Below are positions 1 to 9,429 of a stretch of DNA of 64,000 nucleotides, piece after piece. This DNA is from Agelas oroides. Taxonomy: Eukaryota > Porifera > Demospongiae > Agelasida > Agelasidae. The stretch spans positions 20,491,934-20,555,933 of the forward strand of contig OX422183.1 in the NCBI GenBank assembly GCA_949130485.1. Reading direction: 5' to 3'. The notes below the pieces were generated by a model. It searched no databases, had not been told where the DNA came from, and saw nothing but the letters and a program-made list of their open reading frames with translations. Position numbers and translations under genes: made by a program. The stretch's first letter is position 1; each line of letters starts with the position of its first letter.

Positions 1-790
1 GGAATGCTTAGCAAGTAGGTTTTCTTGAAAGTCCACTGAGGAGCTGCTTCTTTAGTTACATTAGTTAGTCCCTTTCTTCAGAAGACCTATTTGTGGCTAC
101 ATTCCTGGTATTTCAAGGAACTCTTCCAGGGACAGATGTGTAAGATCAAAGTAAACAACAAACCTCACCAGAAATGCAAATTGTTAGATCTACATATAAT
201 GAGTCATGGGTCACTCTTACCTTAGATGTAGACTTTGGAGGAGGAGGAACACCTTCAGGACTGGAGTGAGCATTGAATGGAGTTACTGCTGACTCAGAGG
301 TAGCCAGTGCAGTTGCTGACGGTTTAACTACATTACTTCACACAATTATTAGAAATGCTGGGAATTGCCTGTTGCTTCGTCTTTCTGCTTTTTTGCTTCT
401 TCCTAGGCTTCTTCACCTTAGCCTTTGAGTGGTGGTGGTGGCAGGACAGTAGAGGCTGACAGAGAAACCAGAGGCAGAGGTTTTAGATGACCACTAAAGC
501 TCCTGACAGTTTGAGATCCCATAGCTGGAGTTTAGGCTCAGTGCAAGAGGCAGACCTAAGCCGCACAGGTCACCTTCAAGAAAAGCCACTTTAATCCTGG
601 ACCTGTTGGCCATTTGTTTATTTGTTTATTTATTTGCTTGTTCATTTGTTCAATCATTTATTTGTTTGTTTGTTTTTTGCTCTGGGTGTTTACGTATTTC
701 TTTTTGATAAAGTGGACTGTCTACTTGCATTGAATTCCTTGCTTGAAGTGCGGTTACCACTTTTTAGAATAAAGAATTCCTTCCATTTAG
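1..790. other. left flank: possible minus-strand coding remnants, no confirmed gene
   Basis: No upstream exon of receptor A is visible here, so its Ig/FN3 part must lie left of the window. On the minus strand there are coding-like fragments: a Lys/Arg-rich stretch (about 333-445, reading KAKVKKPRKKQ) and a Ser/Pro-rich stretch (about 223-330, reading GVPPPPKSTSK) that ends at a good donor, AAG followed by GTAAGA, at 221/220. The fragments are in different frames and carry stops between them. They could be exons of an unrecognised basic protein or an old pseudogene. The run 610-675 is a simple TTTGT/TTTA-rich tract. Confidence 0.25.
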
Positions 791-1099
791 GCACGACTAA
801 CAACCTCGTAACTGGAGAAATAGTAGGTGTGAGCTCACCAATTGATGCAACACTTAACTGCACATTTCTGTCTGGGTTCACTGGCTCTGCTCACTGCATA
901 GTCCAGTATGGGACTGATCCAACCTACATGAACCTGCCATACTCTGCTGAGTCCACTGAGACTGGTACAGCAGGGGACACTGTCAGTGTGGTACTGAGGG
1001 AGCGACTGAACTCCTCAACTGTGTACTACTACACTGTGTCTGCAGTTAGTGGAGATGTGACTGTGACAGTGCAAGGGTCCTTGACAACTCCACAGTATA
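791..1099 (+). CDS. receptor A exon: Cys-containing FN3-like module D
   Basis: Acceptor ATTTAG before 791 and donor GTAAGTA at 1100; phase 1-1, 309 nt. Two cysteines sit in LNCTFLSGF and AHCIVQYGTD, and the F-strand-like YYYTVSAVSGD suggests an FN3 fold. Near-identical to 54596-54904 in receptor C. It contains potential N-glycosylation sites (NCT, NSS). Confidence 0.8.
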
Positions 1100-4000
1100 G
1101 TAAGTATATGGGCTACTACCATTTTATTCCCTGAATTGCATGCCCATTGTATGCGAAGTTTGCTGTGTGCAATGTTGTGGCACAATAGAGCATTGTAAAC
1201 ACTGTATTTGAGAGACACTCATGGACTGGACTCACATTTGGCTTGCGTAGCATTAGATTAATTCCTGAAATTGAATTTCTTACGTTAAATTGGATCATAT
1301 GTAGTATTCGAATAATTACGGTATTAGTCCACATGTACAGCAGATTCGTTATGGTATGTACTTTAATGTTTTAAAAGCATTGAGATTGCTTATACATCGA
1401 TTCTGCATCATTCAAAGCTAATCTTTGTCCAGTTCAAACTAGTTATGGCCATGCTAAGTTACTTATAGAGTGCTGATTTCATGCTACCAAAACCAGATGT
1501 CCACTGTCAGTGTCTACAAGTGTGGTCTCTAGAAACCGTGACAGCATAGAGATCATGTAGTCACACTTAGCAAGAGACTAGGGATGTTGCCACCCTCTCA
1601 CAGAATATGCCGACAGGAGTCTATGAAACCCTTTTGTAGACGTACATGGTAGCCTCAGAGGCTATCTAGCCAACGTAGGTTGTACTAGTCACTTGGGTAT
1701 CGAGTTACATTCAGTGGGTGTGATGAACTAGGTTCGCACAATTCGTGACATGCATACCTTTTTTCTACCAATTTGCGAATATTTTCTCCTGTGAAGAAAA
1801 CCCATTATACGTTATATACATTTAATGATCTGTCCTAGCGACAATAGGTTCAAATGTTTACTGCTACTTGTGACTTGTTGATGTTTATCTGTGTCAAACT
1901 AGCCGAACAGTAGAAACACTGTGAGCCATAGAAAAAAGATGTGCTGAAATCTGCTAATGGCATATATGAAATTACAGTTGTCAGCATGCATTAATTTAGC
2001 CTACATGTACACATGGCCGGCTGAAAAACCTATCACTAGCACCTTGACTGATAACCCATTCAGCCTGCTTACTTAGGCCATTTTGGGAGTGGCTTATTCT
2101 CTCAGATTGCATGCACTCTGCTGTCATTTGCCTTCAAAGTCTATAGGTATACGAAAGGCAATTATGCATTCTGGTTCTATTAGGAAACAATTAGACTCAC
2201 ATAAGACACTGTGACAATATTGACAGGCAAAATTGCACTCACTATCATGTGTGGATTTATATTTCCTTTATATACTTGCATTGTATTTTTCCCAAATCAT
2301 ACTCACCTGTTTAACCATCTCAACGCTAGGTGATTGAACACTAGACAGTACATGCTGTATGCTTTATGTACATTGAAATTTGCACATTTATAAAGATTTC
2401 TGTTGTATGATTATTACATAGCTTGTTTCCTGGAAGAGTTTTGGAACCTGCCAGCTGCTGGTGCTACTTTTTTGTCCGATGTTAGTTTACTGGACGATGC
2501 TGCTCAGTATCCAAGTTGTGTTGCTGGAAGTGTCGGGAGTGCTGTACTGCAGAACACTACACTCAATACAGCCACGGTGGCTTACTACACTGGCACTACT
2601 CCTGGTTCAACAGCTTGTTTTGTCTGTGATGAGAGCAGTGGGTATGCACCAAATACAACCACTACTGCTGAGAGAGTGTGCCGAAGTAGTGGAACGTGGT
2701 CTGGAAGCACTATCCTATGCGGTACGTTGTAAAAAACTTGACATGTTATGTTAGTTAGTTATACATTCATTGAAGCAACCTTCAGAATAGCCTCAAACAT
2801 AAATTTTGTGACACAGATATCAAATGGCTGCTGTGTGTAAGGTTTTGTACTGTACACGTATACAGTTGGCATGCAAGACACTAGATGGGAGCAAACTTGG
2901 TAACCATATTTGCCTAACTCGAGAATAACCGAGCAGGCCCACCTCGACAAAATCTCAAGGATTCTGTTGATACCCATGCAGTTTATCTGTGTGTAAACCT
3001 ACTGCATTGTTAAAATCCATCAATGATATGTGTACAAGTGGTATATCATGTTCCTTTTTTGCTCTTTGGAAACACGGTTGTGTTGTCACTACAGCATTAT
3101 TTGCTACATACTGGACCTTTTGCTGGGAGAAAACTTGAGGCTGCCTTAACTTATCAGAGCTTTTGAATGCTATGCATGTACATGGGTGTGAAATGAAAGC
3201 ATGCAGTCTATCATAAGTCAGGTTAGATCTTGTCAAATGCTGTTTGGTGAGCTCTAGACTACAATAACAAGCATTAATCAATTTTTTTCTTTCTAGTTCC
3301 AACAGTGGTTACGGTGCCCTACCCTACGGATGACAGTAAGTCTTGTTACAATACTACCTTCCCTATCACTTCTCCCGATAGCTACCATGAGCCCATAAGT
3401 AATTGAGTGACCCAAGGGCTTGTGCATTAGAATGTAGGCACCCACCCACCAACTGGTACCTCAGGCAATGCGTAGACAGAGGGTTTGTAAGCACACTGCC
3501 TATTCCTAGTGGTGTGGTCTGCTACAGTAGGACCACTGCAAGATCAGAGGCCGTATACATCTGCAAAGATAGTCTTCACCAGGATGGTGCAGCAACATGA
3601 GTGTGCGAGCACCCTTGTGGGGATGATATGGACGCGACCATTATACCATCTTGTTCTCTTAGATCTGAGAAGCATCGCCATTCCATTGCCAAAATAATAT
3701 TATGAAGATTAAATAAACATCAAAGAAAAAGAAAAGGGATGGCATGCCAAAACATACACAAACAAGGTAGGGATGATATAGGAGTAGCTAAAGGTGGTTA
3801 CACTTGTATACTAAGCATTATTTTTTCACACATTTGCGATAGTTTGGACTCAGAAAGCAGACGTAAAACTTAATGGTTGTTACTACTACTAGGATGGGAT
3901 ACAAAACCATAGAACACACAACACACAAGTTATGACTGAAAACGTCATTGCAAGAGTGTGTATTAATTAGAAAGTCACTGTTTTCACAAAAACAGTTTGG

Positions 4001-5052
4001 ATTTTTATTTCTCATCCAGGATTTTTAGTGGTGGATAGGTGCTTTACCATTAGAAGAAGTTGGTAGTTGGTATAAGGTGTTAGAAATGTTTCGGAAGTTG
4101 AGCTGGCCTTCAACATAAAGATCTCAGATCACTAGAGTGGACATGGTCTCAAAATTTTAAAGAGTTTTCAATAATGTACTTTGTACTTCGCTAATGAGTT
4201 AGCATTTAAGGCAGTGTTAATAAGATGGCTATGCCTTAATGCTGTAGATTACATTCTTTTATAGGCATAGCTACTGCAATCTTGTGATACAAGTATTTGT
4301 GTTTAGGGGCAATGAAAGTTTCAGCTGTTTATAAATCTCAAACTAAAAGTTTATTAGTCCTTAGAATTCAGTGAAACTGTAGTTTCTCATTCTGAGACTG
4401 CATGCCTTTTCCATTGGTACTAACAGCAGGAAACCGGGGATAGCATAAGTGTTGTATGTAGCAAGAGTTCATAACAGTAAGAGTGTGTAACTCCCATATG
4501 GTTTCTATATCCACCATCTGGATAGGATGACGTAGGCAATCAGCAGTGAATAATTATGCTAAGCTGTGAAAACACAGGCAGGCTTTTGTTACAATGTTCA
4601 TATAGCCAGTGTGCACTAGCACCTAGAATGGCTTCACATTAAGTACCTGCTAAGCATATTCACTGCTGATTGCCAACGGCATCCTGGTGAGTGGAGTTGC
4701 ACACTCTTATCGTAATAAACTCTTGATGTAGCTAACACTGTAAGTCTCTCTCTGTATAGGTCCTGTGGAGCCCCTCACTGTTAGTGCTGCTGTGGGGGTT
4801 ACAGTAGCATGTATTGCAGTCGTGATCTTTATAGCTGTGATTGTGGCTGCAGTTCTGATGTACCACTGCATCAGCAAGTACCGATTCCAGAGCTCCAAAC
4901 CTCAAACATCCTCCCAACACCAACAGCCACAGGCAGTATTATCTCCCAATTTATTGCAGCAAACTGATCCAGATTATGCTGAGGTGATTAAACTGAAACA
5001 GAACAAGGCTTATGAACTTACACAGATTGATATTGAAATGAGAGCAAATTAA
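791..5052 (+). CDS. receptor A: single-pass FN3-like/sushi-like receptor, 5' partial
   Basis: The 3' part of a single-pass cell-surface receptor. Exons: 791-1099 (module D), 2422-2721 (module E), 3297-3335 (13-residue hinge), 4760-5052 (transmembrane helix, tail, stop TAA 5050-5052). Every junction is phase 1 with AG acceptors and GT donors. Modules D and E are close paralogues of those in receptor C, 50 kb away in the same orientation. The tail carries DPDYAEV and NKAYELTQ, which match two of the three tyrosine motifs of C. The third is lost: where C reads AATGAAGCTTAT, A reads AATTAAGCTTAT, giving a stop 24 bases before the homologous TGA at 5074-5076. Signal peptide, Ig and FN3 exons are presumed to lie outside the window. 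Function is unknown; recognition or adhesion with tyrosine-based signalling is inferred from architecture. Confidence 0.75.
2422..2721 (+). CDS. receptor A exon: sushi-like module E
   Basis: Acceptor TTACATAG before 2422 and donor GTACGT at 2722; phase 1-1, 300 nt. The product has the spacing of a complement-control (sushi) module: an early Cys, PSC, ACFVC, then a terminal RSSGTWSG...LC signature. Paralogues: 55238-55540, 15547-15840 and 35859-36155. Confidence 0.8.
3297..3335 (+). CDS. receptor A mini-exon: 13-residue hinge
   Basis: A 39-nt exon preceded by a strong polypyrimidine tract (TTTTTTTCTTTCTAG) and followed by GTAAGT. Phase 1-1, so it inserts VPTVVTVPYPTDD in frame between module E and the membrane exon. 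No such exon was found in receptor C. Too short for homology support; the call rests on splice signals and phase. Confidence 0.5.
3400..3640 (+). pseudogene. relic sushi exon inside receptor A intron
   Basis: The reading SGVVCYSRTTARSEAVYICK aligns with DGVVCYSDATVGSIAVYMCN of the intact sushi exon of receptor B (23601-23837) and lies at the same place, just upstream of the membrane exon. It is broken by a stop at 3598-3600 and by a shift to another frame (HECAST resembling RECQHS), and no good splice sites flank it. I take it as a dead second sushi exon. Confidence 0.6.
4760..5052 (+). CDS. receptor A terminal exon: transmembrane helix and tyrosine tail
   Basis: Acceptor CTGTATAG before 4760, phase 1. 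The product begins GPVEPLTVSAA, followed by one strongly hydrophobic helix (VGVTVACIAVVIFIAVIVAA), then YHCISKYR as the cytoplasmic anchor, a Gln/Ser-rich linker and two tyrosine motifs (DYAEV, AYELTQ). Ends at TAA 5050-5052. The third tyrosine motif of paralogues B and C is cut off by this stop. Confidence 0.85.
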
Positions 5053-6049
5053 GCTTATTGACCCACACAACACTGATTTGCTGTTACTAGCTGTACTAAT
5101 GTAGGCCTTTTTACTGCTACTCTATGGTATGTGCCGAGTATCAAGCATCACAAAAGCACACAATCACAATTTTGTTCCTTGAATCACATAGGACTTAACT
5201 TGATTTGTTTCTTGAATCACACAATTACTTCAGTTATTTTTTTTGCATCACACCTTATTCTTCGGAAGTACACACAATCACCTAGCTACCTTGGTTTGAT
5301 ATACTGACCTTTTTGATTTAGTGCATAAAATTTTGTACCTGTCCTTGTACGTACTGTTTATGTGAATTGAGTTAGCAAGGGGAGGGCTTAGTCCAGTTTC
5401 AGTTCTCACTGCAATGGCATTGAACAATGCCGATGGTATCATATCAGCAGATGGATGCATAACTAATCATGATATATTTAAGCCAGCAGACAATAGTCCT
5501 CTACATTATTATGGTATTAGGAAGATAGCTTTTCCTAACGAAGCTCAATGGAATAATGGTGAGTCAAATAGGATGAACAACTTTCTCAGCAACATTTTTA
5601 TACAGATTATCAACTATCAGCATTCTACCACCTATGCATCAAACTTTCATTGTAGTGAGATTTTACTGAAACTGGATTAACCACTCTACTGGTTAATTGT
5701 AGCAAGTGCTTCTTAATGTTGCGAAACTGCTACAGTCTTTTTTGTGTGTGGATGTGGTTTTGTGGCTTTATATGTGACAGACTCAGAGAAAAGGATACAC
5801 TTTTACCTTCCAGTAATTTTCAATGGCAGCACTGTAAAGTTGATAATGGCAAAATAGAGCATAATAGACATATCACTGAGCATTTAGAGTGAGAAACCAC
5901 TCAGCATGGGTTCTTTCCTGACGGAGGAATTTTTTGGTCGACCCCTAACGGAGTTCTGACGGCACATACTGAGTGGCTGCCAGGTGTGTGACTAAGGCAT
6001 TCAGTACCATCTGTGCAGTATATATAGAGGATTGTAAGGGCGCCGGTTG

Positions 6050-6175
6050 GTTGTCCGGCTGTTGTGGCTCAGTGGCAGAGCACTGGTGGCTCAAGCCAGG
6101 TGTCCTGGGTTCGACTCCCAGCAACTCCCAGCTTTTTCACTTTCCTCTGTTTTCGCCTCATAACATCTAAATTCA
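6050..6175 (+). repeat. tRNA-derived SINE, plus-strand copy
   Basis: The head carries pol III box signatures: TGGCTCAGTGG (A box, 6065-6075) and GGTTCGACTCC (B box, 6108-6118). It folds as a degraded tRNA: D stem GCTC/GAGC, T stem CTGGG/CCCAG, anticodon-arm stem CTGGT/GCCAG. The acceptor stem has mismatches and position 33 is not U, so it is not a working tRNA. The body (TTTTTCACTTTCCTCTG, then CTCATAACATC) is shared with the copy at 60060-60200. Confidence 0.7.
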
Positions 6176-6239
6176 TTTATTTCCAGTGTGAGGCAAGATG
6201 CTCTGAGCTCTTCTTTGAGCTTTGTTGAACAGAGCATAT

Positions 6240-6330
6240 ATAGACTCCAAGGGACCGAAACACGTGGTCATGCGATGACTGGAAAGGGTACTCCCCTGAA
6301 GACCAATGTTTTTTGAGTCCTAAAACAATA
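6240..6330 (+). repeat. dispersed repeat, copy 1
   Basis: The segment AGGGACCGAAAC...AAAGGGTAC.CCCCTGAAGACCA recurs as the reverse complement at about 17665-17755, inside the large intron of M1. Similar length and spacing suggest the same short interspersed element. Confidence 0.5.
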
Positions 6331-7062
6331 ACTCGCTTTGTCCCATTTAGGCCATAGATGCCCTACACATTTAAGTCATAAATGCCCCACCCATTTAATG
6401 CCCCATCCCCATATCCCATTATGTTTTAACTTCACACTTTATGTATGTGTGGAAAATTTTCACATAATGAACATCAATGTGCCAACTGCTGTTGGTGGTT
6501 CCCACAACCAGGTATAGAATGTTTTGATATTGTAGCCAGACCTGCACAAGTATTACAACATAAATCTGGTACAGCCTCTCCAACAATTTCCTGTTTGACA
6601 TATCTAATATCAACATTATATTCGTTGATGACAAGCTATCCAATGTTGCATGATGATGAACTGATTTCCATATTCACATTTGCAAACGTTACTACTACAT
6701 TCTTCGTTGCCATAACTACATTCCCCAACATGTACAGAATTGAACCAATATTCATCTGTTGTAGAATTTTGACCAACAGGATATAAATTTTAATGTATTA
6801 TCACCAATAAACACACATCTTGGTGCAGCTGAAGTCATTAGATCTGAGTCCTCTGCCTACTAATAACCAAAGCATATTATATAAAATTCAGTCCTCCAGT
6901 TGTGTAGGCAATCTTGCAGTTAAGAATTCGAAGGTACATAATACTAAAACGCATTTTAGTTTTAGTTTTAGTTAACTAAAACAACACTGGTACATATGCA
7001 TTTGAATACTACAATATCACGTTGTGAAGTGACTCATACATGCATGGCTACACCTTTATTCA

Positions 7063-7215
7063 TTGCATTCCAGATGAGCACTCCCCAACTGAGTTGATGA
7101 TTGTCTATGATTTTCCATTACGCATAAAGAAATATGTTAGTAATCCTTGCATTCCAGATTGGCACTCCCCAACTGAGTTGCTGAGTGTCCATGACTTCCC
7201 ATTATGCATAAACAA
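7063..7215. repeat. two-copy direct repeat, 85-bp period
   Basis: TGCATTCCAGAT.GGCACTCCCCAACTGAGTTG occurs at 7063 and again at 7148, each followed by a related TTCCCATTA.GCATAAA tail. Copies differ at a few positions. Confidence 0.7.
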
Positions 7216-8003
7216 GTAATTATGTCACACTTATGATTGATATCATGCTTAGCTAAGACATGATAATCAGAATCCTCCTCCACCCATCTTATGCTATTAT
7301 CTGGCTGGATACATATTTCATAGGTGAGGTTGCCCTACAGTTGTGAAAGAAACATGCAGATCAGCTATGTATATATTACACTAGCAACATACATAATCTG
7401 GACTAGATAGCTAATGAGATTATGTTAGGCAGTAGTATTTGAGGCCAATTGATACATATGGCACACTTTGTTCTAATGGTTCACAATGGAGTTGAGCAGT
7501 CCTATCACATCATATGGAGTACAGATCTGACAAGCCTGTGGCATTTTTGCTGCCCAAATAAGTCCAATGAACGACTCTCATAATTGTGAATGAATTGAAC
7601 ATGTATCAAAATACTAGTTTCAGACTGTACAAACAGTGGATCAGAAGAACAGCTACACAATTTGACCACATGCAGTCATGTAAAGATCATGGTCGCTGCA
7701 ACATAGCTACTACTTTTATAATGGTGAAAATTTTCTCATGATTTATTGCCACTATGTATATTACAGAATACACGCCACTACCCTCACTCGGCTCAATATG
7801 CACCCATTATGTACGTAAGGAAATGTCATCCTCATGGAAACTATAGCAGTGAATGTTGGGGTATATTATAGAGACTGTACTACCTACTCCATTCCCATGT
7901 CAATATACAGCATACCAATATATCATAAGTGAACATCTCATTATTCACGCCTACATCATGTGCACACACAGCAAAGGATACAATGTGTCATGGACTTTTA
8001 GTA

Positions 8004-8319
8004 TACAGTGGAACCCCTCTGTAGCGGACACGATTGGTAACCAACATTTTGTCTCTTATAGCGAGGTGTCCCTAACTCTTGCTGTAAAGGTCGACAAGTG
8101 TCCACTGCATGAGGGTCATTAAGTATTGTTAGCATACAATTGGGAGCACGAAAACTGTCCGTTATATGGAGTAGCAGGGTGTCCGCTATTCAGGGGTCGC
8201 TTAAGCATTGAAGTGAATGGAAGGAAAGTTGGGAATATTGTCTGTTATATTGTGGATGTCTGTTATATTGTGGGTGTCTGCTGTTAAGGGGTGTCTGTTA
8301 TAAGTGGGGTTCCACTGTA
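8004..8319. mobile_element. pogo/Tigger-like MITE with TA target duplication
   Basis: A 312-bp element (8006-8317) with inverted ends CAGTGGAACCCC and GGGGTTCCACTG, flanked on both sides by TA (8004-8005 and 8318-8319), as expected for the Tc1/mariner superfamily. The subterminal sequence is rich in GTCCGCTAT/TGTCTGTTATA repeats. No transposase frame is present, so it is non-autonomous. Confidence 0.8.
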
Positions 8320-9233
8320 TCTTAACTCTCCAGCCACAGTATTTGTGTAGTGTTCATGCATACATTTGGTGATAAGATCATACAATGTAAGACACAATAT
8401 TAGTGCATCAACTCTGTATCACATAGCTAGTCAATCAGTCACTCCAGACTACAGCAGTTTTAAAAGCTTTTTAGTACATAGATACCTCATGCATGCATTC
8501 ACAGTGTGGTCAAAGTTTGCTATTTTTGTAGTGTGCAAATTATGCATGAAAAATGCATAAACTAATCTGGTCGTGATATACAAAACAGTGCTATACATAG
8601 TGAAACTGCTTTTATGCATAGCATCATCTAGTGTTCTACTGCACTATTGGTACTCCATTGAAGTTATGTGACACCTGTTGGGGAGAGAATTGAACTTTCA
8701 TGTGTCTGAAAGCAGACCAGAGGGTTTCCATAGGACAAGATAGGCAATATCCATAATTAGATATAATTATATAATTATTTACACATGATGTATACCAAAA
8801 CCCAACCTGCCCAACCACTTACTACAGCCATGCCAGGTACAAACATCACAGTATGGAGGTACACACTATTATAAAGTAATAATGACAGTTCAAGGAGTGA
8901 CTATCAGATTGCTATAAACACATGAAGCAGACCGTGTGTATATACACCAAAACAGTGCTAGTATCTCAAGCTGTGGCATGCCTTGATACATAATTACGGT
9001 GGTTTCCTGACAGCATTATCAACTGAGAATCAGAGGATTATGCGATTGTCCAACAATTCAATGCTTGTGTGTATAATCACCTAGCACAAGGTACCTTGCT
9101 GTTCTGTACTGCAAGTACCCATTCGCAATTTTCCTTACTCTAGAGTTTTCATGCCTCGATCAACTCTACAGTATACTGCAAGTTAGACTTGTTGCTTACT
9201 TTATTCATGTGCTTTATTTTGCTTTCCTGTGTA

Positions 9234-9251
9234 TGTGTGTGTGTGTGCATG

Positions 9252-9338
<87 letters not shown>

Positions 9339-9366
9339 GTGTGTGTGGTGTGTGTGTGTGTGCGTG

Positions 9367-9399
<33 letters not shown>

Positions 9400-9413
9400 G
9401 TGTGTGTGTGTGA
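9234..9413. repeat. TG/CA dinucleotide microsatellite
   Basis: About 180 bases of almost pure TG with sparse interruptions (TTG, GGTG, CGTG) towards the right end. Overlapping open frames of Cys-Val or His-Thr repeats are artefacts of it. Confidence 0.98.
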
Positions 9414-9429
9414 AATGGTTTATCTCTCC

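Larger units (their letters stand above)
5077..8003. other. intergenic region with dispersed repeats
   Basis: No gene recognised. It holds a tRNA-derived SINE (6050-6175), a dispersed repeat (6240-6330) that recurs inverted at 17665-17755, and an 85-bp-period direct repeat (7063-7215). Open frames here are short and unlike anything else in the window. Confidence 0.5.

Noticed and set aside
6054-6130. Functional tRNA gene
   Set aside because: The acceptor stem has mismatches, U33 is missing, and the same head plus body recurs elsewhere, so it is a SINE.
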